Assembly: GCF_022539505.1 (NCBI RefSeq)
Contig: NW_025899963.1
Span: 124,001-188,000, forward strand
Reading direction: 5' to 3'
Length of the DNA stretch: 64,000 nt
Origin: Lolium rigidum
Taxonomy: Eukaryota; Streptophyta; Magnoliopsida; Poales; Poaceae
Position 1 is the stretch's first letter; the number at the start of each line of letters is the position of its first letter. Both the position numbers and the translations under genes were made by a program. Of this stretch, positions 23,901 through 34,587 are shown piece by piece. The notes under the pieces are model-generated. The model had not been told where the DNA came from, ran no database searches, and saw only the letters and a list, made by a program, of their open reading frames with translations.

Positions 23901-24310
23901 AGCTTGGAATGAACAGTTGAACAGCCGATTCAGGGAGAGACGCGTACGGTGTAACCGTGTAGAGATAGTAGAATTTACCATGAGAGTAGGAATGGTGCGG
24001 GGAGGTTGTTGAAGACGTTGATGATGATGTTGTCGTTGGTGACGGCGTCGATCTGCGGCCCCGGGAACTGGCCGTTGATCAGGATCCCCTGCAGCGCCGG
24101 CGAAAATGATGCAGCTCAAGAACAGAGCAAGAAGATGAGCGCCATGCGCGTACGGGCGGATAGACGTACCTCCTGCTTGACGCCGAGCGGGTAGATGTCG
24201 CCGAAGGTGATGTTCCAGGTGTAGAAGCGGTAGGGGTCCTCGGCCATGGCCACGACGAAGGAGGCGAGGAAGAGGAGGAGGAAGCAGAGGGGCGGCGAGG
24301 GGGCCTCCAT
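20932..24310 (-). CDS. SKU5-similar (SKS) multicopper-oxidase-like protein, 7 exons, 543 aa
   Basis: Exons on the minus strand: 24310-24170, 24088-23979, 22858-22588, 22479-22377, 22248-21900, 21667-21223, 21144-20932. All introns are GT-AG and phases agree, giving 1,632 coding bases and the usual SKS length. Residues 1-23 form a signal peptide (LCFLLLFLASFVVAMA). Three cupredoxin domains follow: the first with GQFPGPQIDA and SWQDGVYGTNCPIPPG, the second with DGLLINGQGWNG, the third with SWHIDGYAFWVVGMEGGPW. The C-terminus (LLCGRASGRKTRPL) resembles pollen-type L-ascorbate-oxidase homologues. The copper-binding histidines of true laccases are mostly replaced (LLSWQGIQQ), so it is probably not an oxidase. 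Known SKS proteins act at the cell wall or plasma membrane in directional growth or pollen-tube growth. NIT, NFT and NHT are potential glycosylation sites. No break is seen. Which SKS orthologue it is cannot be told. Confidence 0.94.
22270..22311. repeat. Micro-retroposition scar in SKS intron 4 region
   Basis: A 12-bp direct repeat (agttcagtacac at 22270-22281 and 22300-22311) flanks tttttttttttgcgagag (22282-22299). It sits in the intron between exons 4 and 5, just upstream of the acceptor of exon 5 in genome order, and does not touch splice sites. Confidence 0.55.
22859..23978 (-). other. Long intron 2 of the SKS gene
   Basis: 1.1 kb between exons 2 and 3, non-coding in all frames. It contains a poly-T run at 23861-23873 without flanking duplication. 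No transposon ends are recognised. Confidence 0.8.
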
Positions 24311-24470
24311 TGCCCAATCTCCTCGTCACACGCCCGCTAACACTGTACTGTACTCTCTGAGTAATGGAGGGAGGGAGTGATGAGTGAGGAGTGAGGTGGT
24401 GGCGGGGCACAGGGGTCAAAGCGTGGCAGGGAGGAAAGGGATCGATCGATCGATCTGGTCTGCTCCGACT

Positions 24471-24768
24471 GAGATCCAGTGCCTTGTTTGTGTCAAGGCA
24501 CTGTTGAACAGTACTATGCCTTGATCCCCTTTTCTGGCTGTTGGATCGAGAATGGACAGTCAGATGCGTATGAACAGTTCTCTGCTACAGAACACGTCTA
24601 CAGAACATCAGCTACAGGTATTCGTCTACAGTAATATGCTGCAGGGCCCATCTACAGTACATATGCCACAGTACTCAATCATGGTTGTACATTTGCAATC
24701 CAACGGTTAATATGTCAAGGCACATCACTGTTCATTGGTGACTTGATAGAGTCAAGGCACCGGATCTC
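24471..24768. mobile_element. MITE-like element upstream of the SKS gene
   Basis: Ends gagatccagtgccttg and caaggcaccggatctc form 16-bp inverted repeats with one mismatch. The interior is non-coding, with several short 'ctgtagac/ctacagta' words. It lies about 160 bp upstream of the SKS start codon. Just outside, related words gatctggtctgctc (24452-24465) and gatccggtctgctc (from 24769) flank it. These may be a long duplication or part of a larger inverted structure; superfamily unknown. Confidence 0.55.
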
Positions 24769-24779
24769 GATCCGGTCTG

Positions 24780-25100
24780 CTCTAGGCGAGGAGAGGAGAG
24801 AGGGAAGATAAATGAGGCGCAGCGCAGGCTGTGTGCAGTGATGGCGATTGGTGGCTGGCTGGAGCCTGGAGGGATGCGCGCGTCTGCGTACGTAACGCAC
24901 GCGCTTTGCTAGATTTCGGGCTGGGATCTCGATCGCTGCAGCCTGCAGGAGAGAGAGAGGAAGATGGTCCTCGTGGTTTCAGGCCGGGCGCAAAGACAGA
25001 GGTCGTGCCGTGAGTTGGCAAGGCCTGATTCACGGGTCGTGGCTGCGTGGGAGAGGGAGGAAACGGCCAGACGCGTCGGCGGCGGTCGGGATTAATCCCA
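24780..25100. other. Unassigned GC-rich DNA
   Basis: Non-repetitive, purine-rich at the left (ggagaggagagaggg). Small ORFs lack codon-level support. Nothing recognised. Confidence 0.3.
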
Positions 25101-25505
25101 CGCATATGTAGGCCTGGAATTAAAACTCGAAATTCGCAAGATAGGTAACTCGCGACTCGAGTCGGTCCAATCCGACCAAAATAGGCAAGTATATTTATGG
25201 TTTTTCAACTTGACAATCTTATTCTCCTAATATATTGATTGTTCTGGTACAATAATTCTAATGCTTGTTGGGCACATTTATGCCCAACTATTCGGGAAAA
25301 TGCATTGTATATTTTTCATGTTCTATTTAACAGTTTTAAATGAGCTACTCGTAAGTTACTCACCAGCTTTGCGAGTCGAGCCGAGTTTCAAATCCAAACT
25401 CGGTTGTTAAACGAGTAGACTCGAGCTAACTCGATTGTTGATCGAGCTTTAGCGAGCCGATCCGAGTTGGCCCGGCTCGGGTCGAATTCCAACCTTACGC
25501 GTATG
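25101..25505. mobile_element. Second hAT-type non-autonomous element
   Basis: The element is 25109-25497. Its ends, taggcctggaatt and aattccaacctta, are inverted repeats with few mismatches. Flanks are cgcatatg (25101-25108) and cgcgtatg (25498-25505), an 8-bp target duplication with one change. The inside carries repeated actcgagt / gagccgagt words and no ORF. Confidence 0.75.
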
Positions 25506-27131
25506 GAGACAATCTTCCTGAAGTTCCCCAAAATAACACTACTCCTAGAGTCCTAGGGGCGTTGCCGCGGTACATGCATATTGTTATTTCATAAATAGAA
25601 AGTGGGATGTAAATGAATCTAATCGCATTATTATTGTTGTCATACCATTTATCATATTTTTTAGCGGATTTGGATCGGAGAGCTCGTCTTGTGGCATGAA
25701 TAAGCTCTTCTTTTCGTATGGGTCTTTTTTTCTGTTAGAGATGGATCGGAGATTAGACTCTAGGAGGATAAATGGCTAGGCAATGCGACGTTTCGAAAAT
25801 AATATCCAGCATTATACAATATTGCGCGTCACAAGAATGGTACACTCGCATCTCCTATAGTGTTGAAAACTTCCCCACGTGACATTCAAAAGAAGTTTCA
25901 CTCGGCCTAGACAAGCATCGTGGAATGACTTGGTACAGCGTCTGGATTCGGTCCATTTGACGCAAGGGTCCAATGTATTCAATGGAATCTTATAGAGACT
26001 GACAAATTCTAGGTGGTTTCTATGTGGCAATGCTTTAATCCAACCTCGTGTTACTGTTGATAATATAAAAACATGGAAGACAATAAAACTAAGGTGTTTG
26101 CATCGTATCTTTGTCAAGGGGTAATTCTTACCAAAGATAATCTTCCAAAATGCTATTAACAGGGAAGTAAAACGTTTGTCTTTTGTCACCATGACGAGAC
26201 CGTAAATCACTTATTCTTCAGGCAAAAGTTTGATAGATTTATACGGTCAGTCATCCGGATAGGTTCTACCTTATACCCACAATGTAGCGTTGTGAATATA
26301 TTCGACAACTAACTCAATGGCGTAAATCCTAGGTTCAAACTACTTACTAGGATTTTAGCGATTGTCGCTATTTGGTCGCTTTGCCTATGTAGGAACGATA
26401 AGATTTTTAACATTAAAATGCTTCTTTTATGCAGATTATCTATCGGTGTATAACTACGCTTCGTTTGTGATCGCCTCTACAGCGTGTGGAGCATCGCAAC
26501 CTCTTTACAAAGATTGAAAACGAAAAAATTGGTTTGACGTACCTCAATGTATCCGCGTTGTCATGTATTTATAGTACAGGTCTGTACATGGATATACATC
26601 ACGATGGTTCATATCCAAACAGATACAATAACCTGAACTAGATTCGTGTCAATCTCTACTCTACAACTTAGCGTGCAAGTCATGGTTGTGAAGCGCTCCT
26701 AGTACGACCTGATATGTCATTTAAAAGTCTACACGGTTGGAGGATAAGGCAAACTATATTTTTTTCAACATGGATGACGGTGTGATCTGCGGAGTAGGTC
26801 CTTCTCCTTGGACTCTTTTTGGTTTCATCTATGTGTACTCGTCGAGAACTTCAAGTACTTCGGTTTCATTTGTGGTTGCAATTTGTGGATTCATACGATT
26901 GTCCGCAGACTAGGTTTGGTGAAACTAGAGCTATTCAAGTCACATTTGATGCAATCTTAACTATCTATCATGGGCGGGGCTAGAACTATTCATGGGTATG
27001 CAATGAATACCAATAATTTGTTGCAAAAAATTTCAAAAAAAGCTCCTATATGCATGTATATACATGTTAGCTTTCTTTTGTACATGTATAACTTGATTAA
27101 TGAAGCTCCGTGATTCGCCAAAAAAAAAAAA
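25506..27131 (+). mobile_element. LINE (non-LTR) retrotransposon fragment, 3' end
   Basis: About 26174-26412 in one frame reads as the zf-RVT domain that ends plant LINE ORF2 proteins (FCHHDETVNHLFF, then LLTRILAIVAIWSLCLCRNDK), with an internal TAA after VVNIFDN. Before it, 26010-26170 reads as the preceding WFLCGNALIQPR-like segment in a broken frame. The tail ends with gattcgccaaaaaaaaaaaa (27111-27131), a poly-A end. The 5' part is missing or decayed (25506-25840 unassigned). Nonfunctional. Confidence 0.7.
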
Positions 27132-27740
27132 ACTGTCCAGAGCCCTCCCTGGTTAGCCTTTCTACCTGGGCCAAATGAGCTTTCGCGGGGTGTTTTCCCT
27201 TTAATTGGGCTGCCACCAATCACCGAAACTCCTGCCAGCGACCACAGGCCAGAATCGAATCGACACCCAGGACAGCCGACGCTCCTATTGGCCGCTTTAA
27301 GCGGAGTGGTGATTTGCCTCCGCTCAGACCGGTGCGATCGAGAAGCACGTATCGTTACACATTTAAGCGTTCGACGATCTCGTACCCACGTGCGATTCGG
27401 CGATTCCTTGTATCGTTACACATTTTCAGGCTGGTTTCTTCGAGTCTAGTAGTATCTTTCGAGCGTCTGCATACATTTTTAAACTATATGTACGAATATG
27501 CGTAGGGGACTGCCGTTCACTCTAGGTGGAAATATACTGTTAAGAACTTGTATTGTTGTTCATCTACATCGATATTAGAAAAAAAAACTACAATTAGTTG
27601 GAATTATTTCGTCAGTGACAAAAATAAATCTGAATGAACTTTTGTCATCTCGTCAACTAATGCTGCAGGTTTTTTAACCTTTCAAATTACAATAACACTA
27701 CATGGTGATTTGAAAACTGCAAAATGACACTTCGCATGGA
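27132..27740. other. Unassigned low-copy-looking DNA
   Basis: Contains two copies of gtatcgttacacattt (about 27348 and 27411), no credible ORF and no recognised transposon ends. Confidence 0.3.
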
Positions 27741-27975
27741 ACACTTCACTATCTTTTCGAATTACATCTCAGCTGGGGAAAACGGTATTGTAGAAACAGA
27801 CATGAACCATATTTGTCTGGTCTTGAAGAAAATTTGCAATCTTCTTCCTTTCTTGAACACTCCATTTACGAATTTTGTTCTTTGAATAAGAGAATAATTC
27901 AAAGGAAAAATTAGAACACATGCTCCATTTTAAAAAGTATGACTGACTAGTTGTAACTTGAAACATTTCTATTAC

Positions 27976-28720
27976 ATGAAGAAATTTCAACTATGAACAG
28001 ATTCCAGCCTTGAACGGTTTCCGTCTTTGAACAATTTTGAAAATGAACGCATTCGCAACTTGAACATTTTTGAAAAAAATGAACGGATTTCCACGTTGAA
28101 CGGTTTCCAAATTAAACAATTTTTAAAAAGAATGGAGTTTCCCAGGTTGGACCTTTGTGTTACATGAACGGATTTCCACGATGAACAAATTCAAACCATG
28201 AACGGCTTCCTTACATAAACATTTTTAAAAGTTCAGAACGGATTTCCACCTTGAACATTTCTAGTACATGAAGGAATTTTAACTATGAACAGATTCCAAC
28301 CTTAAACAGTTTCCGCCTTGAACGGATTCCGTCTTTGAACAAATTTAAAACTAACACATTCCTACCTTAAACATTTTTTAAAAATGAATGGATTTCCATG
28401 TTGAATGGTTTTCAACTTAAACAATTTTTAAAATGAACATGTTTCCCAGGTTGGAACTTTGTGTTGCATGAATGGATTTCCGTGACGAACAAATTCCAAC
28501 CATGAATGGTTTCCTTGTACAAACATTTTTGAAGAATAGAACGGATTTCCACCTTGAAACATTTCTACTATATGAACAAATTTTAACTATGAAAAGATTC
28601 CAGCCTTGAACAGTTTCCGTCTTCGAACAAACTTGAAAATGAAAGCATTCCCACCTTGAACATATTTGAAAAGTTAACGGATTTTTAGGTTGAACAATTT
28701 CGAACTTAAACAATTTTAAG
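27976..28720. repeat. Tandem array of about 300-bp units (2.5 copies)
   Basis: Units start at 27976, 28268 and 28572 with atgaa(g/c)(g/a)aattt(c/t)aactatga, giving periods of 292 and 304 bp. Each unit also has its own substructure of short 'gaacggatttccac' and 'ttgaac' words. The third unit is partial. It merges into the AT-rich arm of a foldback-like region. Confidence 0.7.
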
Positions 28721-28729
28721 TGATGCAAG

Positions 28730-29370
28730 GAAATCGGATCGCTCAAGCGAAAACGACCTGGGCCGGGGCCCATTTACATCCGCTCGATGGTGGCATGCTT
28801 AGGCGCGCGTTGCTCGATCCAAGTTGTTATCAGTTGTTTTCGGTTTTTTGCTAGTTTTAATTCAGATTATAAATACGATAAATTTAAAATTATTCTGAAA
28901 AATGTTCAGATTTTGAAAATTTTAAATTCGAAAAATGTTTAAACAAGAAAAATGTTTAGATTTGAAAATGTTCAAGTTTGTAAAATGTTCAAACTAGAAA
29001 ATTGTTTAGATTTAAAAAAATTTCAAACTAGAAATTTGTTCAGATTTGAAAATGTACAAATTTAAAAATTGTTTAGTTTTGAAAAACATCCAAATTTTAA
29101 AAATGTTCAAATTCAAAATTTGTTTAGACTTCAAAATTGTTCAGATTTTAAAATTGTTCATATTAGAAAAAAGAAAGTCGAAAAAGATGGAAAAACCGGA
29201 GAAGAAAACCGGACTAAATAAGAAAATAACCAGCAGCAAAAAGAAAACCGTAGACGACCAGGATGCAGACAACGATGTAAATGTGATGCACGAAAAACCG
29301 GAAACGACAATATCGCTAGTAATGGGCCGGCCCATGTAATCCATCCCTGTGCGGAGCCCCTTATACACAT
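28730..29370. mobile_element. Degenerate foldback-like AT-rich element
   Basis: GC-rich blocks (28750-28830 and 29320-29370, with gggccggggcccattta and gggccggcccatgtaa) border an AT-rich stretch built of 'gttcagatttgaaaa' words, like the foldback elements at 12960 and 19201. The ends do not pair well enough to define boundaries. Confidence 0.4.
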
Positions 29371-29764
29371 CGCAATAAGCGATGAATAGGGATTGCCGAC
29401 GCGAACGGCTCCTCCTTGTCTTCCTTCAGGCCTCGTCGGCTTGTGGCGATCGATCTCACATTCTCACCCGCCTCCAGCCGGCGTTTTGTGCCCCTGTGCC
29501 GGCGTGCCGACGTGCTGCCGTCCGTCGCCACTCGCCATTGCTAGACGCTAAGCGCCGGCTGCCGTGAAGAATGCGACCAATTCGCTTTGCGAATCTTCAT
29601 AAATTGTTCTTGGTTTTCTAAAGGTGCTTGCGTGGAGAAAGCTATTTGGGCAGCTTATTTTCTGATGCCCCGGAGCCCTGCAGCAGTTCATCACGCCTGT
29701 TCGACTATCCGTGAATTCAGCCACTATCATCACCGATTTTTCAGCACCATACAACAACATATCA
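29371..29764. other. Unassigned DNA interrupted by a LINE
   Basis: This and 30656-31180 were contiguous before the LINE insertion. The two sides contain related words around cagcagttcatcac...ctatccg..gaatt, so a short internal duplication predated the insertion. Possible exon-like segments are not supported by any domain. Confidence 0.3.
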
Positions 29765-30655
29765 GCAGCAGTTCATCACTTTTTTTTTCGAGAGCACGCA
29801 AATTGCGTGCCATATTTTTATAGAAGGTAGAAAAACATAGTACAAGAGATTACAACCGATTGCACACAATCAGCATAACCCACCAACACTCCACACCTAA
29901 ACCCTAGGCCTCACTCTCGCCGTAGGGGCTCCTCCACTCCCTCTCTCGCACTCCTCCAGAGCTTAAACTCATCATGGATCCTATCCACTAGCTGTGAGAC
30001 ATCACATTGATCCCGGGCGTTGCCAAAAACCCTGGCGTTACGTTGCTTCCAGATTAGCCAGGCCGTAGCAATGACCAAGGAGTCAAAACTCCTTCGGTCT
30101 TTTGACGCCACCCTTTTCCTGGTCTGAGACCACCAAGATTCCAGGGTACTCTCCAACCCTGGCTCCTGAAGCTGAAGCCCGGCTCTTGCCAACCCTCTGA
30201 ACCAGACCTGTCGTGCATAAGAGCATCGGACCAGCACATGATCAACATTATCTTCGCCCTGCAAGCAAACTGCACAAGAATCGGGGTTATCCTGCAGACC
30301 ATGCCGGTGCCGTCGGTCAGATGTCCAAAGCCTATACTGCAGAGCCAACCATCCGAAGATTTTACACTTCAACGGCGCCCACGACCTCCAGAGCGGCGTC
30401 TCCATACTGAACCTGATGCTACCCTGGCACAACATGGAGTAAGTAGCCTTAGCCGAGTACAAACCTGTCGCTGAACCAGCCCAAGTAAAACGATCTGGTT
30501 GGGCCTCATCTCTGTGCACGCTCGACACTAGGACCCAGAGACGCAGGCAATGCACGCAGCCTGCCTCCGACAACTGGCCCTGGATATCATCAACCCAGGA
30601 ATTGTTAAGCATCGCGTCAGCCACCGTCCTCCGATTCCTGCAGCAGTTCATCACT
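29765..30655 (-). mobile_element. 5'-truncated LINE with 16-bp target duplication
   Basis: The insert 29781-30639 is flanked by an exact repeat, gcagcagttcatcact (29765-29780 and 30640-30655). A poly-T run begins the insert on the plus strand, so the LINE reads on the minus strand with its poly-A tail at the left. It is cut short at its 5' end, as is usual for target-primed reverse transcription. Confidence 0.88.
29911..30639 (-). pseudogene. LINE ORF2 C-terminal part (zf-RVT domain)
   Basis: An open frame runs into the truncated 5' edge. It contains the zf-RVT signature: WRSWAPLKCKIFGWLALQYR, CAVCLQGEDNVDHVLVRCSY (Cys-x2-Cys..His..Cys) and ATAWLIWKQRNARVF. The stop precedes a 3' untranslated stretch of about 130 bp. 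The endonuclease and reverse-transcriptase domains are absent because of truncation. The long open frame suggests a fairly recent insertion. An ATG at 30654 lies in the target duplication and is not a real start. Confidence 0.85.
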
Positions 30656-31180
30656 ACTATCCGACTGTCCGAGAATTACTGAATAGACAAGTGAACAGTT
30701 CACCCATGGTAAGAACTAAGAAGTGCTTCAGTTGTAATTTCTGCTTTGATTTTTACAAATTATGATCCTGCTTAATATTCTTTTATAAAATTACTTGTAG
30801 GTCTGAAAATGAACAAATGCAGGACAAGTTTACTGATTTGAAATGTATGTGAGATAAAGTTGCAAAGAAACTGAAGGTAACATCGATGGTGACGCCAACG
30901 CCGATGTCTATTAAGGTTCAAAGCCAAAAATGAAGAGGGAGTAATCTTCCTTCCTATGAATTACAATTGGCACTAGTGTAAGGCATCATCAATCAAAAAT
31001 ATAACAACCATAATGTGAATTCTTTTTTATTGCGAATACCCAATATGAAAATCCTGGCTCCGTGGCTTCCTATTTTCTAGGGTTCTTTTGTGGTACCCCA
31101 ATTGAATGACAGCCATTTATTTCCATCCATCCAATAGAACAAAAAGTTTTAACCACGGTCTAATATGTTAGGGCATCTTC
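30656..31180. other. Unassigned DNA right of the LINE
   Basis: AT-rich, non-coding in long frames, with a possible donor (atggtaag, 30706) and short open stretch near 30800-30880. Nothing recognised. Confidence 0.25.
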
Positions 31181-31466
31181 AATGCCGCGACCCAAACAGA
31201 CGCGTTGGGCCGTTCATTTTGAGCCGTTTGGGGGGCCGCGCAAACAAGCGGACAAGTAGACCTGGCCGTTGGTCCGTTTGTGTCGCGCACTGCGCCCAAC
31301 ACGCAAACGCACCCCAAAAGTCAAATACAACAAAAAAAGGAAAAAAACAAAAACATTTAAACCTAAAACATATTTCATTAAACATATGCCCTATTTTGGG
31401 CAAATTTATACATATGCCCTATTTTGGGAAAATTTAAACTACAAAATAAAGCCCTCTATATGGGCT

Positions 31467-32021
31467 TTAAACTTTAAAAAACCCTATCCTAGGGTTTGAG
31501 GAAGACGAGGTGGCCGCCGGTGCGCCGCCTAGTCCCTTTGGGCCACGTCGCCGTGGGTGTCGACGACGTCCCCGGGCGGCGATGCGCTGTTGTGGCTCGA
31601 CCGCGCCGGGGACACCGGCCACGGCGACCACTGGGCCTCTTCCCAGGCCGAGTGGGGGTCCGGAGCCGCCCGCTGCTCCGCCTCGGAGGCGGAGCTGCCT
31701 CTCCTGCTCCGCCAGGCGCCTGGCCTCCTCGCGTCGGCGCCTCTCCTCGTCGCGGTGGCGTCTGGCCTCCTCGCGTCGCCGCAAGGCTTCCTCCTCCCGA
31801 TGGGCCTGGCCGAGCAACGCCCAGGCCTCGGTGTCCTCGACCGTCTGCCGGGCCTCCTCCTCCATCGCAAAGGTGCGGATCACCGTCGCGAGATGAGGCC
31901 ACTTGGCCTCATCCTCCGCCTTGGACAGCGCCAAAGCGACGCGCATGTCTGGGTCGTCGTCATCCTCCGGCTTCGGCACCAGCGAGGCGGGTTGCGCCAA
32001 TGTCGCGCCGACGCGGGCGGC
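31467..32021 (-). pseudogene. Fragment of a charged coiled-coil ORF of unknown function
   Basis: The minus-strand frame (ATG at 32000 but open further up to the LTR J insertion) contains PEDDDDPDMRVALALS, an acidic patch and a long Glu/Arg/Ala-rich helix (about residues 60-110, RREEARRHRDEERRRREEA), then low-complexity Gly/Pro/Arg. Similar DDDDPDM-plus-charged-helix ORFs are repeated in Triticeae genomes, perhaps carried by transposons; I cannot name a function. The N-terminus was cut by insertion of LTR J at 32022. High GC makes other frames open too, so the coding call is moderate. Confidence 0.45.
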
Positions 32022-32660
32022 TGATGTCTACGCACGCTTCTATTCTTGTAGACATTGTTGGGCCTCCAAGTGCAGAGGTTTGTAGAACAGCAGCAAGTTT
32101 CCCTTAAGTGGATCGCCCAAGGTTTATCGAACTCAGGGAGGTAGAGGTCAAAGATATCCCTCTCAAGCAACCCTGCAATTACAATACAAGAAATCTCTTG
32201 TGTCCCCAACACACCCAACACACTTGTCAGGTGTATAGGTGTACTAGTTCGGCGAAGAGATAGTGAAATACAAGTAATATGGATGATTATGAGTGGTAAA
32301 TACAATTTGAAATAAAAATGGCAACAAGCAAACATGTAGTAGAATGGGTTGTAAACGGTGTTTCAATGCTTGGAAACAAGGTCTAGTGATCATACTTTCA
32401 CTAGTGTACACTCTCAACAATGATACCATAATTGAATACATAGATATTATCACTTCACTACGCTACTCTGAACCACTCTCCGATTTGATAATAAACACAA
32501 ATTCATTGCCTAGGTCTGCATAACCATTCCTTAAAGTTTGCATTCTCAATCTATGGACACCCCACGCTGTCACTTTGAGCATACAAAGATGGTACTAACT
32601 AGTCACCAGAATTCATAAATATTTCTATAAATTAAGCATAAGAAACAAACACGATGTGCA
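32022..32660 (-). repeat. LTR J, reverse-oriented gypsy LTR fragment
   Basis: It begins TGATGTCTACGCACGCTTC. The same sequence, with scattered changes, starts LTR F at 62682, so the left edge is firm. Only the first 639 bp are present because LTR K1 starts at 32661. The remainder should lie beyond all the nested insertions, outside the window. Orientation is minus, judged from the related LTRs. Confidence 0.75.
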
Positions 32661-32742
32661 TGATGACCCATAAGTATAAGGGATCGCAACAGTCTTCGAG
32701 GGAAGTAAAACCCAAATTTATTGATTCGATGCAAGGGGAGCC
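32661..32742 (-). repeat. LTR K1, left part
   Basis: It begins TGATGACCCATAAGTATAAG, matching the start of K2 at 39972. It is interrupted by element B and continues at 39480. Its last five bases (gagcc, 32738-32742) are the left copy of B's target duplication. Confidence 0.75.
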
Positions 32743-34337
32743 TGATACGTCTCCAACGTATCGATAATTTCTTATGTTCCATGCTACTTTATTGATGATA
32801 CCTACATGTTTTATGCACATTATATGTCATATTTATGCATTTTCTGGAACTAACCTATTAACAAGATGCCGAAGAGCCAGTTGTTGTTTTCTGTTGTTTT
32901 TTGTTTCAGAAATCCTAGTAAGGAAATATTCTCGGAATTGGACGAAATCTTCGCCCAGGGTCCTATTTTTGCACGGAGCTTCCAGAAGACCGAAGAGCTA
33001 AGGAAGTGGGGCCACGAGGGGCCGACACCATAGGGCAGCGCGGCCCAGTGCCCCGGCCGCGCCGACCTAGGGTGTGGGGCCCTCGTGTGGCCCCCGCGTT
33101 GCCCTTTCGCCTACTTAAAGCCCCCGTCGCGAAACCCCCAGCACCGAGAGCCACGATACGGAAAACCTTCCAGAGACGCCGCCGCCGCGAATCCCATCTC
33201 GGGGGATTCAGGAGATCGCCTCCGGCACCCTGCCGGAGAGGGGATTCATCTCCCGGAGGACTCTTCATCGCCATGATCGCCTCCGGAGTGATGAGTGAGT
33301 AGTTCACCCCTGGACCATGGGTCCATAGCAGTAGCTAGATGGTCGTCTTCTCCTTGTTGTGCTTCATTGTTGGATCTTGTGAGCTGCCTAACATGATCAA
33401 GATCATCTATATGTAATTCTATATGTTGTGTTTGTCGGGATCCGATGGATAGAGAATACTATGTTATGGTGATTATCAATCTATTGTTTATGTGTTGTTT
33501 ATGATCTTGCATGCTCTCCGTTATTAGTAGAGGCTCTGGCCAAGTTTTTGCTCTTAACTCCAAGAGGGGGTATTTATGCTCGATAGTGGGTTCATGCCTT
33601 CATTGACACCTGGGATCGTGACAGAAGGTTCTAAGGTTGTGATGTGCTATTGCCACTAGGGATAAAACATTGATGCTATGTCTAAGGATGTAGTTGTTGA
33701 TTACATTACGCACCATACTTAATGCAATTGTCTGTTGCTTAGCAACTTAATACCGAATGGGGTTCGGATGATAACCTCGAAGGTGGACTTTTTAGGCATA
33801 GATGCGGTTGGATGGCGGTCTATGTACTTTGTCGTAATGCCCGGATTAAATCTCACTATATTTATCATATCATGTACATGCATTGTTATGCCTTTCTCTA
33901 TTTGTCAATTGCCCGACTGTAATTTGTTCACCCAACATGCTTTTATCTTATGGGAGAGACACCTCTAGTGAACTCGTGGACCCCGGTCCTATTCTTTACA
34001 TAGCATACAATCTATCGCAATTGTGTTTTACTGTTTTCTTTGCAAACATCTTCCACTCGATACGTTTAATCCTTTGTTACAGTAAGCCGGTGAGATTGAC
34101 AACCTCACTGTTTCGTTGGGGCAAAGTACTTTGGTTGTGTTGTGCAGGTTCCACGTTGGCGCCGGAATCCCTGGTGTTGCGCCGCATCACATTTCGCGAC
34201 CATCAACCTTCAACGTGCTTCTTGGCTCCTCCTGGTTCGATTAAACCTTGGTTTCTTTCTGAGGGAAAACTTGCCACTCGTGCGCATCATACCTTCCTCT
34301 TGGGGTTCCCAACGGACGTGTACATTTACGCGCATCA
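32743..34337 (+). repeat. 5' LTR of element B
   Basis: TGATACG...GCATCA, 1,595 bp, nearly identical to the 3' LTR apart from roughly twenty scattered differences, many of which are CTG/CTCG indels. Confidence 0.92.
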
Positions 34338-34349
34338 AGCCTCATTTTC

Positions 34350-34367
34350 TGGCGCCGTTGCCGGGGA
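34350..34367 (+). promoter_or_regulatory. Primer binding site of element B (tRNA-Asp type)
   Basis: tggcgccgttgccgggga is complementary to the 3' end of plant tRNA-Asp (including CCA). It lies 12 bases after the LTR. The Athila lineage is known to use this tRNA. Confidence 0.85.
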
Positions 34368-34587
34368 GATCAAGACACGCTGCAAGGGGAGTCTCCACTT
34401 CTCAATCTCTTTACTTTGTTTTTGTCTTGCTTTACTTTATTTACTACTTTGTTTGCTGCACTAAATCAAAATACAAAAAAATTAGTTGCTAGTTTTACTT
34501 TATTTATTGTCTTGCTCTCTATATCAAAAACACAAAAAAATTAGTTACTTGCATTTACTTTATCTAGTTTGTTTTATTGCTACTAAA

